Assembly: GCF_937884665.1 (NCBI RefSeq)
Contig: NZ_CAKZYF010000143.1
Location: forward strand, 1-37,778
DNA: 37,778 bases
Source: an uncultured Allomuricauda sp.
GTDB lineage: Bacteria; Bacteroidota; Bacteroidia; Flavobacteriales; Flavobacteriaceae
Direction of reading: 5' to 3'
Part shown: piece after piece, positions 6,669 to 14,860 of the stretch
Position numbering within the stretch: position 1 is the first letter of the stretch
How the letters are laid out: the number at the start of each line of letters is the position of its first letter
Program-made: the position numbers and the translations under genes
The notes under the pieces: model-generated
Seen by the model: only the letters and a program-made list of their open reading frames with translations
What the model was told of the DNA's origin: nothing
Database searches by the model: none

Positions 6669-7571
6669 ATGTCAAAAAAAATACCTTTCGTATTCCTAAC
6701 CCTCTTCCTTGTTTTCCCAAAGGGATATGCTCAAGACATTGAAGTATTAAAACAGGGCATTGAAAATAGTATTGGTTCTAAAAATGCCATTGTTGGAGTA
6801 GCGATAAACGGAATGAAGCGTGAAGACACTTTGAGCATCAATGGTCAAAGACATTTCCCGATGCAAAGTGTATTCAAGTTTCCAATTGCCTTGACAATTT
6901 TATCGGAAGTAGATAAGGGCAACTTTTCCCTGGACCAAAAAATTAAGATTAAGAAAAGTGAGTTGCTGCCCGGACTTTGGAGTCCAATACGAAAGAAGTA
7001 TCCCGAAGGTGGCACACTGGCCCTAAGCGAAATCATTAAATATATGGTCGCTTTAAGTGACAATATCGGTTGTGATGTTTTGCTGAAACTTCTCGGCAAA
7101 CCGCAGGTTGTCGAAAACTATTTTTCAAATATTGGTTTTAAGGATTTTGCAGTGAAGATAAACGAAGAAACCATGCAAAATAATTGGGATTTGCAATTTT
7201 TAAATTGGACGACCCCAAGAGAAGCCAATAAGATCCTGTCAACATTTTATAAAAACGAAAAGGGCTTGCTTTCCAAGAAAAACCACGACTTTATATGGAG
7301 GGTAATGAAAGAAACCCAAACCGGAAAAAAAAGACTGAAGGGGCAATTACCTAAAGAAACCGTTGTTGCCCACAAGACTGGCTGGTCAGGAAAGCATAAA
7401 GAAACGGGTATAACCGCTGCGGTAAACGATATTGGTATTATTTTTCTACCAAATGGGGAATACTTTATCCTAAGTGTTTTTATCACCGAATCAGCAGAAG
7501 ATTTTGAAACCAACGAGAAATTAATAGCTGACATTTCAAAAATGGCTTGGGATTATTTTACAGGTAAGTAG
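6669..7571 (+). CDS. Class A beta-lactamase, subclass A2-like
   Basis: This 300-residue protein has a signal peptide (residues 1-21, cleavage after GYA) and all class A catalytic motifs: S67-V-F-K70 with the acylated serine, S130-D-N132, an omega-loop glutamate at about 166 (NEETMQ), and K236-T-G238. The loop from E166 runs to a conserved NW (179-180) followed by TTP, the longer arrangement seen in subclass A2 enzymes of Bacteroidota (CfxA, CblA, CepA, CME, CGA) and in PER/VEB types. Its product would hydrolyse beta-lactam rings in the periplasm; cephalosporins are likely substrates by analogy. No regulator, integron or insertion sequence adjoins it, so it looks like a resident chromosomal gene. 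Length is normal and no key residue is missing. Confidence 0.93.
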   Translation: MSKKIPFVFLTLFLVFPKGYAQDIEVLKQGIENSIGSKNAIVGVAINGMKREDTLSINGQRHFPMQSVFKFPIALTILSEVDKGNFSLDQKIKIKKSELLPGLWSPIRKKYPEGGTLALSEIIKYMVALSDNIGCDVLLKLLGKPQVVENYFSNIGFKDFAVKINEETMQNNWDLQFLNWTTPREANKILSTFYKNEKGLLSKKNHDFIWRVMKETQTGKKRLKGQLPKETVVAHKTGWSGKHKETGITAAVNDIGIIFLPNGEYFILSVFITESAEDFETNEKLIADISKMAWDYFTGK

Positions 7572-7761
7572 TAGGGATTATCCAAATGAAATAGATCAAT
7601 GCCCATACGTAATCTTGTCTGTAGTGCATTTCTTGTCGGTGGTAAGACCCAAGTATTGGTTCGACCTTAAAAGTGCTATTTCGACAATAGAAAGTTCCAT
7701 TGGAATTCTCAGGGCCACGAAATCATGGCCAGGACCGCGATAGTACATCAATTGAAAGCTT

Positions 7762-8232
7762 TTGGAACTGAAAAATACCATATTCGAAAAAAGGACGTAT
7801 CACAGGGACATGAATTGGCTCTTTGATTTCACCCAAAATTTTACTGAACGTAAGAAATGGGATAAACAGACTTTGGAAATTGACTTTTTTGAGGGTTTTA
7901 CTGCACTAAAAAAAGGAGTTAAGGTGTATACAAAATCAATTGAAGGTGTGCGTATGGAAACGGAGTATTTAACATTCAACCCCCCCTATGAGATTTCAAT
8001 TAGAATGATCAACAAATCGCCAATTTTCAAGGATTTTGTCGGAACCTGGGAGTACTCGTCAAATGGGAACAAAGAGACCACTTTGAAAATCACATATCGT
8101 TTTAACCTAAAATTTCCATACACCCTGGTCAAACGTAAAGTTCTGCTAAAAATTAAGAGGAACATTACCAAAAAACTTCTTTTCTTAGAAAATCATCTAC
8201 AAGAATTGGGAGATAAAAACTCAATCCCATGA
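7762..8232 (+). CDS. SRPBCC-fold protein (polyketide cyclase/dehydrase-like)
   Basis: This 156-residue product has the START/SRPBCC rhythm: a first beta strand, WLFDFTQNFTERKKWDKQTLEIDF, then YEISIRMINKSPIFKDFVGTWEYS, and a long C-terminal helix after YTLVKRKVLLKIKRNITKKL. Such proteins bind hydrophobic ligands in a deep cavity. The start is a TTG at 7762; the first in-frame ATG at 7810 would cut off the first strand, so TTG is favoured. The 190 bases upstream hold no clear gene. No operon partner is seen. The family call is moderate because these proteins diverge strongly in sequence. Confidence 0.65.
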   Translation: MELKNTIFEKRTYHRDMNWLFDFTQNFTERKKWDKQTLEIDFFEGFTALKKGVKVYTKSIEGVRMETEYLTFNPPYEISIRMINKSPIFKDFVGTWEYSSNGNKETTLKITYRFNLKFPYTLVKRKVLLKIKRNITKKLLFLENHLQELGDKNSIP

Positions 8233-8549
8233 GGTGTTAAGACCGATTGAGAATGCTTTTTACGATAAAAATTGGTTTGACGCAATCAAATACACGGTTA
8301 GACTATCCATACAAACGGTAGCTTAGAACCCAACCCACACTAGGACCTAAATCGGAAGCCGACCACTCAATGCGACCATGCTAACTTTAGACTTGACAAA
8401 AATGAGCGCTTCATTCCGAAAAAGTATTTTAATTTCAAGCCCATCCCCCTTTTAAAATTTCAATCAAGATTTATTTGTTCGAGGACCTTTTAAAAAATAA
8501 TCCTACTTTTTTGTTATGGCCCCATCGATTTTATCGTTATCAAGATAGA
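8233..8549. other. Intergenic stretch without recognised features
   Basis: These 317 bases separate the SRPBCC gene from the ECF sigma gene. An in-frame codon upstream of the sigma start (8475) extends that frame but shows no sigma-factor resemblance. I see no terminator, RNA or convincing small gene. The sigma operon promoter must lie here, but I could not place it. Confidence 0.5.
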
Positions 8550-9059
8550 ATGAACAAAGAGGAATTTAGACGTAACGTGTTTTCATTATCTGAGCAATTG
8601 TTCCCGATGGTCTCCCGTATGCTTGGCAACCGAGCGAACGCAGAAGATGCGATTCAGGAAATAATGATGAAACTTTGGGTCAGGCGCCATAAAATTGGAC
8701 AACACCCGAACGTCAAAGGATTGGTATTTTCCGTAGCGCGTAATTATTGTGTTGATGTACTCCGGAAAAAAAGATGGGAAATCCAGGATACTTCCTTACA
8801 CCACGGGATATTAAAATCAGATTATGAACAAGAACCATTGGAATGGAAAGAACTCAATCTTCTGATCAGAAGAATCCTTAAAAACTTGCCTGAGCGACAG
8901 CGCGAAGTTTTGATGATGCGAGATTTGGACGGTTATGAATTTACTGAAATCGCCGCTGCGACAAAACTGAAGGTTGAACATGTACGGGTTTTGTTATCGC
9001 GGGCAAGAAAACAAGTAAGTATTCAGTTAGAAAAAATATACAGCTATGAAGGAAAGTAA
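8550..9059 (+). CDS. ECF-type RNA polymerase sigma factor
   Basis: The 169-residue product from ATG 8550 has sigma region 2 (about 15-75: LFPMVSRMLGNRANAEDAIQE, then MKLWVRR) and region 4 (about 115-165: LPERQREVLMMRDLDGYEFTE, then VEHVRVLLSRARKQV). Region 3 is absent, as in all ECF factors. The MNKEEF opening matches Bacteroidota sigma factors of this type, so the longer reading from 8475 was rejected. The gene overlaps the next one by 14 bases, and the sigma / anti-sigma / secreted plug-like order suggests one operon that responds to an envelope signal. ECF factors usually transcribe their own operon, but no autoregulatory promoter was located. Confidence 0.95.
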   Translation: MNKEEFRRNVFSLSEQLFPMVSRMLGNRANAEDAIQEIMMKLWVRRHKIGQHPNVKGLVFSVARNYCVDVLRKKRWEIQDTSLHHGILKSDYEQEPLEWKELNLLIRRILKNLPERQREVLMMRDLDGYEFTEIAAATKLKVEHVRVLLSRARKQVSIQLEKIYSYEGK

Positions 9060-9474
9060 AATGGAAAGCTTACGTAAAGCCTATCAAGAAGGGAATACGA
9101 CATTGAATGAAGAGCACTATTTATTCAATAAGGCCGAGAATTCAGGGTCTTCCTTGGAAGCATGGTCCGCGTTCGTCAGAAACAATAAATCGATAAGCCC
9201 TAAAGACTTTAATGATAGACTATGGGAGTCATTTCAGGCTAAAAGAAGTAGAAAGCGAAAAAAAGCTGTCGTTCTCGTATCGGCAGCAGCTTCAGTGCTG
9301 TTATTTGTTACTCTTTTTATGGGCAACCCAGGGCAAAGAGAACTCAGCTACTCCGAAAAAGAAGCGCTCCTAAATCAAGCTTTGGATATGTTTCCCAACA
9401 CGCCCCAAAAAGGGATGGAACGAAATATTATTTATGAAAATGAAATGATAATTCTCTATACAACTTCGGATTGA
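9046..9474 (+). CDS. Probable membrane-bound anti-sigma factor
   Basis: This 142-residue protein has a cytoplasmic N-terminal part of about 70 residues, one membrane helix (about 74-92, AVVLVSAAASVLLFVTLFM) after a basic stretch, and a short periplasmic tail of about 50 residues. Its gene starts inside the end of the sigma gene, which strongly suggests translational coupling and the usual anti-sigma role of holding the sigma factor at the membrane. It has no HxxxCxxC zinc anti-sigma motif, as is common in Bacteroidota. An alternative ATG lies at 9061, just after the sigma stop. The function is inferred from position and topology, not from a recognised domain. Confidence 0.78.
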   Translation: MKESKMESLRKAYQEGNTTLNEEHYLFNKAENSGSSLEAWSAFVRNNKSISPKDFNDRLWESFQAKRSRKRKKAVVLVSAAASVLLFVTLFMGNPGQRELSYSEKEALLNQALDMFPNTPQKGMERNIIYENEMIILYTTSD

Positions 9475-9523
9475 GCAATCTATCCCAAATAACTATTTGA
9501 TGAGCAATTAAACATACAGAAAG

Positions 9524-10039
9524 ATGAAAAAAACAATGTTAACTTCATTTGCGATACTACTGGCGATTTCGCTAGTTCAAGGGCAAGAAAACCAAGAGAA
9601 AAAAGAGAATACCTCCAAGCGGGAAAAACTTCATGTTGCGCTAAAAGAGGGGGCAGACCCTGACATTTATGTTGATGGTAAGAAGTTTGATTTCCCCATG
9701 GAATTGCTTGACAAAAATAGAATTGAATCCGTAAACGTTCTTACCAGTGATTCGGCATTGAGAGATTATAATGCGAAAAATGGTGTTGTCCTCATTACAA
9801 CAAAAAAGAACTTTGTTGAACCAAATGAATCTGAGGTGACCACAATAGGACCTGCCAAAGAAAGAAAGACCCCGATGATAATCATAAATGGAGAAAAATC
9901 CAGTCAGGACGTGCTTAAAAAATTATCTCCTGATGCTATTGAAAGTATAGAAGTATTTAAAGATGAACAAGCTTTGCAGAAATATAATGCGCCCAACGGG
10001 GTTATTGTCGTAAAAACAAAAAAAGGAAAGCAAAAATAA
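9524..10039 (+). CDS. Secreted protein with two tandem TonB-plug-like repeats
   Basis: This 171-residue protein has a signal peptide (1-20, cleavage after VQG) and then two copies of a motif like the end of a TonB-receptor plug domain. Copy 1 (about 48-95) has IESVNVLTSDSALRDY and NGVVLITTKK; copy 2 (about 117-168) has IESIEVFKDEQALQKY and NGVIVVKTKKG. Each has a preceding I-I/Y-V-D/N-G strand. No beta barrel follows, so it cannot be a receptor. Similar stand-alone plug-like units occur in BlaR1-like and other envelope proteins of Bacteroidota. Being third in a sigma/anti-sigma operon, it may sense or modulate the signal or interact with a TonB complex; that is inference. A terminator lies 180 bases downstream. 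Confidence 0.8.
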   Translation: MKKTMLTSFAILLAISLVQGQENQEKKENTSKREKLHVALKEGADPDIYVDGKKFDFPMELLDKNRIESVNVLTSDSALRDYNAKNGVVLITTKKNFVEPNESEVTTIGPAKERKTPMIIINGEKSSQDVLKKLSPDAIESIEVFKDEQALQKYNAPNGVIVVKTKKGKQK

Positions 10040-10069
10040 AGCTACCTTTTCAATGCTAAGGTATACTGA

Positions 10070-10198
10070 AAAAAGCCTTTGAACTCACTAGCAAGGAACG
10101 GGGAAGTCGGGATATTGTTGCAGCAAGCTGGTGTTGTGTCTTGGTCATCTCTTGAAAAAGTTCCGGAAAACCTAGATAAGCCGGGTAAAACGGCCTAA
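10070..10198 (+). pseudogene. Coding-like open frame without ATG, before the operon terminator
   Basis: After an in-frame TGA (10067-10069), 42 sense codons run to the TAA at 10196-10198. The reading (for example EVGILLQQAGVVSWSSLEKV) is protein-like, but the only possible starts are TTG or GTG. It sits between the plug-like gene and the terminator, so it would be on the same transcript. Either a tiny fourth operon member or the remnant of one. Family not recognised. Confidence 0.3.
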
Positions 10199-10217
10199 AA
10201 CAAAGAATACCTCTGAG

Positions 10218-10252
10218 CGGTTCGCGTTTAGGCGCGAACCGTTTTTGTTTTT
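10218..10252 (+). terminator. Rho-independent terminator of the ECF sigma operon
   Basis: CGGTTCGCG (10218-10226) pairs perfectly with CGCGAACCG (10233-10241) around a six-base loop, and TTTTTGTTTTT follows (10242-10252). The GC-rich 9-bp stem plus T-run is a textbook intrinsic terminator and marks the end of the transcription unit starting at the sigma gene. Confidence 0.93.
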
Positions 10253-10336
10253 AAGTATATTGAAGACTGAAAACAAACACGCATCATACCTATCTGTGCC
10301 AACATCCGCCAGATGTCATATCTGTAAAGAAACAAC

Positions 10337-10930
10337 ATGAAGAAAAAAGTAATGGGCTTAGGTTTTTTGATCCTGTTTTTTGGAATCGCTTTTGGACAAG
10401 ATCAAATGACGCAAACCGCTTTTGAAAAACTTTGTGATTCCACAGGACTAAAGTTTGAAATGCCCAAAGGATATCAAGTAACCGATGTCAAAAAAAATCG
10501 GGATTTGATGTATTCTTTTGCCATTCTAAATGAAGACGCATCCATGGAAATTAGATATACCATTTGGTCATTAAAGCCAGCATTTGAACGGTACAAAAAG
10601 TCCTTGGAAAACAGCAACTCAACGATGATTTCACCCAATAAAATGTACCAAGGGACCGTACAGGCAAACCTACTGAACATGACCAGCGGTCAAATGTACA
10701 ATATAGGACCTTTTCCCACTCAAGCCGTAAAAGAGGAATTTAATGCAGATGCAGGGGGTTCATGCTTTTTCGAATTTGATTGTGAGTTTGGAAAAGGATA
10801 TAAATATGGACAGTTTATGTATTTGCACAAAGATGATATCGCCGATGTTATTGTAACTTTTATGAGCAATAACAAAGAAACCCATCCCGATTTGATGATG
10901 GTAGGATTTCATGCATTAAAATTTAAATAA
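10337..10930 (+). CDS. Secreted protein of unknown function
   Basis: This 197-residue protein has a clear signal peptide (1-20, cleavage after AFG). The mature part is a compact alpha/beta domain with FEMPKGYQVTDV near the start, paired acidic patches, and several aromatic residues; two cysteines at about 137 and 144 could form a disulfide in the periplasm. It ends with a short basic tail. I do not recognise the family. It starts 85 bases after the strong terminator at 10218-10252, so it has its own promoter. The next gene is a VOC protein 121 bases downstream with no sign of coupling. Confidence 0.75.
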   Translation: MKKKVMGLGFLILFFGIAFGQDQMTQTAFEKLCDSTGLKFEMPKGYQVTDVKKNRDLMYSFAILNEDASMEIRYTIWSLKPAFERYKKSLENSNSTMISPNKMYQGTVQANLLNMTSGQMYNIGPFPTQAVKEEFNADAGGSCFFEFDCEFGKGYKYGQFMYLHKDDIADVIVTFMSNNKETHPDLMMVGFHALKFK

Positions 10931-11051
10931 TACGACTTGCCAACACAATCACACGTGATAAAGGATAGATTAAAATCCGGGAGGCTAAAAAATAAATCAG
11001 TAGAAACAAAAGCGAACCGTATGAGAGCTTGCCGCTAGTAACGAACAAACC

Positions 11052-11402
11052 ATGAAAAAAACAGTAGTACATTTTGAAATAGGATGTAGTGATATTGAGA
11101 AAACCGCTGAATTTTACAAAGCAGTCTTTGATTGGAAACTCAATCGACATGGAAATTCCGCAGTAATTGACACAGGGAAAGAAGACGCTTTAAGTGGGCA
11201 TATTAATAAATTAGGCCCAAATGACCCCCAGAATTACGTAACGGTTTATATTGAAACCGATTCGCTGCAAGCTGACCTAAAAGCGATTGAATCGAACGGT
11301 GGAGAGGTATTTGTAAAACCGGTCGAGTTGCCTGATGGAAGAACGTTTGCTTGGTTCAGAGATGTAGCCGGTAATCTTATTGGATTGATTGCTCCCAAGT
11401 AA
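11052..11402 (+). CDS. VOC-family (glyoxalase/bleomycin-resistance-like) protein
   Basis: This 116-residue protein has the paired beta-alpha-beta-beta-beta modules of the vicinal oxygen chelate fold: VHFEIGCSDIEKTAEFYKAVFDWKL at the start (His at 7), then YVTVYIETDSLQADLKAIESNGGEVFVKP, and at the end FAWFRDVAGNLIGLI. It resembles the short VOC group in which many members are uncharacterised and some bind drugs or metals. The canonical final Glu ligand is not obvious (GNLIGLI), so metal binding is uncertain. Cytoplasmic, apparently a single-gene unit. Confidence 0.85.
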   Translation: MKKTVVHFEIGCSDIEKTAEFYKAVFDWKLNRHGNSAVIDTGKEDALSGHINKLGPNDPQNYVTVYIETDSLQADLKAIESNGGEVFVKPVELPDGRTFAWFRDVAGNLIGLIAPK

Positions 11403-11501
11403 AGGAATATTCACTTAACAAAACCTATAGCAACCAAGGCGGGGCATGCTCCCAATTTAAATACTACGAAAAAATAAGGGTCAATACGATTATACGCAAT
11501 T

Positions 11502-11942
11502 TTGAAAAAAGAAACAGAAATACAAACCGTTGCTGAACTGGAAAAGTGGTTGAAGGACAACTGCTATGCAATGGACAGTTACAGCATTAATGGGAACGTC
11601 ATTTTTGAGGGCTATGGACTTGAAAACAACGGTGGACTTTTTCAGTGGTTTTATACGGAACGTGGCAATAAAGAAACGCTGGAACATTTCCCAAGCGAAA
11701 AGGATGCCGTGCAGTTTGCCCTGAAACAAATTCAAACGGATGAACACGCAAAGCGTAACTATTTAGCGATGTACAAAACCGATGAAGAGGTCGAACAAGT
11801 AATTTCGGAATTGGAGCAACGTGGAATTGAATATTGGACCGATAAAATCCTTTACGGACCATCCGATGACTGGAGGACAAGAATTTTTGTGGTGGGTTGT
11901 GGTATTGAAAAAGTGATGGATTTAAAAGAAAAAGCTAGCTAA
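11502..11942 (+). CDS. Hypothetical cytoplasmic protein
   Basis: This 146-residue reading frame begins at TTG 11502 (stop TAA just upstream at 11475-11477; no ATG before residue 24). It is acidic with aromatic clusters: DSYSINGN, then LFQWFYTERGNKETLEHFPSE and a C-terminal YGPSDDWRTRIFVVGC. Composition and continuity argue for a real gene, and the fold looks alpha plus beta. I do not recognise the family; immunity-like proteins have a similar look, but no toxin gene is nearby. A start at ATG 11571 is possible but would remove a helix that looks coding. Confidence 0.6.
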   Translation: MKKETEIQTVAELEKWLKDNCYAMDSYSINGNVIFEGYGLENNGGLFQWFYTERGNKETLEHFPSEKDAVQFALKQIQTDEHAKRNYLAMYKTDEEVEQVISELEQRGIEYWTDKILYGPSDDWRTRIFVVGCGIEKVMDLKEKAS

Positions 11943-12154
11943 AAATGACTGGGGTCCCTTGTCCTTTCTTAGTAACTTTAAATGCATGTATCATCATTTT
12001 CACGAGACACAAGGGTATGACTTCAATTGGACCAGGGTCTTTTCGAATAATGGGGAATTGTACGTCGTTCCTAATGACTTTTCAAACGTAATCAAAAGTG
12101 AATCTGATCATAGCTCAAACCCAAAACAAATAGGTTATACTAAAACCAATAGCC

Positions 12155-13171
12155 ATGAAAAGCACTTTTTATTTTTTTGTTCCGCTCTTGTTTCTTTCGA
12201 AAATCACCTGTGGTCAACAAGAGGATATCACCGATAAATGGAAGACGGTACGCATTGAAGACAGTACCCTTGGTAAGGTCGATTACCATATTTACAGAAA
12301 GAAGATGGACGACCATAAACCGCTAATTGTATACCTGCAAGGTTCCACAAACTTTCCATTATTTTGGATAAACCCAGATGGACGATATTCCAGTGGTATC
12401 ACATTGAATGTTGATTCAATCAGTACTCATTATCATGTGGTACTCATCAGCAAACCCAATACACCTCTTGTGGACCGAATCAGAATAGCCCCATCGGGCA
12501 GAAAGCAATACCCCATGCAGGAAGGATATCGGGAAAAGTATAGCCTAGATTGGCGAGCAGACTCTGCGGACAGGGTCATCGATGACGTAATAAAAAAACT
12601 GGACGTTGATAGCTCTACGGTCATCGTTTGGGGGCATTCAGAAGGTTCACAGGTAGCACCTGCAGTAGCGGTAAAGAACAAAAAGGTTACCCACGTCATC
12701 GCCATGATGGGCAACTCACTCAATCATTTGTATGATTTTATTCTCAGTGAAAGGGTCTCGGCGTTCCATGGTGAAAAGTCAAACGAGGAGGCGCAGTCGA
12801 ACATTGATTCTTTATATGCCGAATTTGAAAAAGTATACCAAGACCCAAAATCCACCACAAAAGAATGGTTTGGAGAAACCTATTACAAATGGAGCAGTTT
12901 CTCCTTAACCTCCCCATTGGAAAACATGCTGAAGCTCGATATTCCCATTCTTTATGTCGCTGGTGGGGAAGACCGCCAAAGTATCTTAAATATGGACTAC
13001 GCAAAACTTGAATTCCTCAGGAAAGGAAAGAACAATTTGACCTATAAAGTATATCCAAACTGCGACCACTTCTTTCTGGAAACCAAAACTGATGAATCCG
13101 GTAAAAAAGAATGGATTGACCACTTGGATGAAGTCAACGCTTTTGCTTTGGAATGGATAACTAAAAAATGA
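12155..13171 (+). CDS. Secreted alpha/beta hydrolase
   Basis: This 338-residue protein has a signal peptide (1-19, cleavage after TCG) and an alpha/beta hydrolase core. The nucleophile elbow is G-H-S162-E-G, preceded by the strand VIVWG; the acid is probably D273 in AGGEDRQ and the base H305 in NCDHFF. An oxyanion region with LQGSTNFPLFW lies near residue 65. Esterase or peptidase-like activity on small substrates is expected in the periplasm. The lid region (about 190-250) is variable and does not identify a substrate. The gene stands alone; the frame upstream (11959-12237) overlaps it and is probably not real. Confidence 0.85.
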   Translation: MKSTFYFFVPLLFLSKITCGQQEDITDKWKTVRIEDSTLGKVDYHIYRKKMDDHKPLIVYLQGSTNFPLFWINPDGRYSSGITLNVDSISTHYHVVLISKPNTPLVDRIRIAPSGRKQYPMQEGYREKYSLDWRADSADRVIDDVIKKLDVDSSTVIVWGHSEGSQVAPAVAVKNKKVTHVIAMMGNSLNHLYDFILSERVSAFHGEKSNEEAQSNIDSLYAEFEKVYQDPKSTTKEWFGETYYKWSSFSLTSPLENMLKLDIPILYVAGGEDRQSILNMDYAKLEFLRKGKNNLTYKVYPNCDHFFLETKTDESGKKEWIDHLDEVNAFALEWITKK

Positions 13172-13204
13172 TGGACAAACTTTGCACTACGCCATATACG
13201 GGTA

Positions 13205-13400
13205 ATGGCGATTGACATTAAAAAATTGGATTTTATAATGAAGTCTTCGGATTTCCGCAAAACTTTGTTTTCTGTGAAAATGATAAGGTTACATTTTTTT
13301 TGGCAAAACGACCCTAACTTTTGTAGCAATTGACTGGGAAAATCCAACTTCAAAAATGGTTTTGTTAAAACGAAAAGAAATCAAAACCCTTCTGGTTTAA
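13205..13400 (+). pseudogene. Decayed VOC-family gene
   Basis: The frame opens ATG 13205 as MAIDIKKLDF and then continues in the next frame as FYNEVFGFPQNFVFCENDKVTFFLAKRP, which is the classic VOC opening. After a TAA at 13315-13317 another frame gives AIDWENPTSKMVLLKRKEIK. So at least one frameshift and a stop break the gene, and only about 65 codons remain. It lies directly upstream of an intact VOC gene (13519), perhaps an older relative. The 346-base gap holds nothing else recognisable except a 28-codon frame at 13402-13488. Confidence 0.55.
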
Positions 13401-13518
13401 AAATGGTGGGGTATCCGAAGAAAGCAAATGCAACTTTAAAAACAGTTGAAACGCGCGCAACTAAATTGGAACCGTTGACGCAAAAGTAAAAGGGCTGTAA
13501 AGAAAACATGAAAAAAGA

Positions 13519-13989
13519 ATGATAAAAGGACTTTTTGAAACCCATTTGTTCGTTGAAAACCTTGAACGTTCAATAGAATTCTATACCCAGATATTAGGAC
13601 TTGAACAGTTTCTTTACGAAGAAGAAAGAAGGGCCGCATTATTTTGGATTGGAGATAAACCAAGACAAGCCTTTTTAGGTATTTGGGAAAAACCCAAAGA
13701 AGAAATCGATTTAAGGCATTTTGCCTTCGAGTGCGATTGGCAATGGATTTTACACGAATCCGTTACTTTTCTAAAGTCCCACAAAATAGATTTTTGGAAT
13801 TTCCTGGGCGATAATTCTGAAAAGCCCATGGTATTCGCCAATATTCCAGCGATAGCTATTTATTTTTCCGACCCTGACGGACATTACCTAGAATTCATAG
13901 GAAAACTGCCAGGAGAATATAAACCCGAAAAAGGAAGTTCGGTCGTCTCCTACGAAGAATGGTCAAAACTTGAAAAAGAGGACCAATAG
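13519..13989 (+). CDS. VOC-family protein (glyoxalase-like)
   Basis: This 156-residue protein carries the VOC pattern: ETHLFVENLERSIEFYTQILGLE at the start with the His ligand at 8, then LRHFAFECDW with a second His, and AIAIYFSDPDGHYLEFIG at the end with the conserved Glu after FSDPDGHYLE. Those residues match the metal-binding set of type I VOC enzymes such as fosfomycin-resistance and dioxygenase relatives. The C-terminal extension (about 135-156) is acidic and lysine-rich. The decayed VOC gene just upstream suggests a pair that arose by duplication. The GNAT gene follows 123 bases later on the same strand. Confidence 0.88.
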   Translation: MIKGLFETHLFVENLERSIEFYTQILGLEQFLYEEERRAALFWIGDKPRQAFLGIWEKPKEEIDLRHFAFECDWQWILHESVTFLKSHKIDFWNFLGDNSEKPMVFANIPAIAIYFSDPDGHYLEFIGKLPGEYKPEKGSSVVSYEEWSKLEKEDQ

Positions 13990-14112
13990 GTGAACGACTT
14001 TCCTTTTTTTTCGGAAAATCCTCTTGGACTTTCAGTTTCTTATACCCTTGTAAAACTAAATGTTGCGATAAATCATTATTCCTATATTGGAGGGTCACTT
14101 GCGAGCAAAAAA

Positions 14113-14586
14113 ATGAAGATCCAAAAAGTACATCGCACAGAAGCCAAAAAAATTACAGAATTGACCATGCGTTCGAAAAACCACTGGAACTACGGTGTTG
14201 CTCAAATTGCCGAGTGGCGGGATGAATTGACCCTTACTCCTGAATACATAGATAAAGAGCAGGTCTATAAACTGGAGGTTTCCGGGAGACTTGTGGGTTT
14301 TTATGCCTTTCACCCTGAAAATAGCGAAGTTATTGCACTGAACTTTCTATTTGTTGAACCCGAGTATATTGGTAAAGGATATGGAAAAATACTTATCACG
14401 GATTTTTTAAAAAGGATTGAAAAACTGGACTATCGGAAAGTTACTCTTGATGCCGACCCAAACACGGAAAATTTCTATAAGGCAATTGGATTCAATGTCG
14501 TTGGAAGACGTAAAAGTGCTATCAAAGATAGATTTTTGCCAATTATGGAAATGGACCTATCAAAACTTGCGTCGAATAAAGAATGA
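14113..14586 (+). CDS. GNAT-family N-acetyltransferase
   Basis: The product from ATG 14113 has 157 residues and the GNAT fold: an N-terminal beta-alpha with HRTEAKKITELTMRS, then strand 4 FLFVEPEYIGKGYGK whose GKGYGK is the pyrophosphate loop that binds acetyl-CoA, and the C-terminal NTENFYKAIGFNVVGRR. An upstream GTG at 13990 gives 41 extra residues with no family character, so it was not used. The substrate is unknown. It may be transcribed with the VOC gene ahead of it. Cytoplasmic. Confidence 0.9.
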   Translation: MKIQKVHRTEAKKITELTMRSKNHWNYGVAQIAEWRDELTLTPEYIDKEQVYKLEVSGRLVGFYAFHPENSEVIALNFLFVEPEYIGKGYGKILITDFLKRIEKLDYRKVTLDADPNTENFYKAIGFNVVGRRKSAIKDRFLPIMEMDLSKLASNKE

Positions 14587-14615
14587 CCACAAATAATCAA
14601 CAACTATATGATTGA

Positions 14616-14729
14616 AGAAAAACAATACGGCCAATTCTGGGAGAGATTTGGGGTATACTTATCTTCTTTGGAACATTTTTAGCCATAGTTTTGAGCTTCA
14701 GAATGTGGAAAAGCGATATAATTGAATAG
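14616..14729 (+). other. Membrane-like open frame without a usual start codon
   Basis: After a TGA at 14613-14615 the frame reads 37 codons to TAG 14727-14729, including a hydrophobic span (IWGILIFFGTFLAIVLSF) and a polar tail. It looks like a small single-pass membrane protein, but the only candidate start is a non-ATG codon. It may be the remnant of a gene or chance; the 274 bases between the GNAT and NTF2-like genes hold nothing else. Confidence 0.2.
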
Positions 14730-14860
14730 GTGCCCAAAGCATCCTGCGACCGGCGCTCAAAGGTCAACCTCATTTTTTGACCAAAATTCGAGGCATAAAA
14801 CCGCCCACCCAAATTATTCATACCAGTTACACGGTATATTTAAAAAGTCAATCGAAAAAA

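Noticed and set aside
11959-12237. A plus-strand frame of 92 codons ahead of the secreted alpha/beta hydrolase
   Set aside because: It overlaps the well-supported hydrolase start by about 80 bases, and shows no signal or family pattern. Only its middle looks faintly coding.
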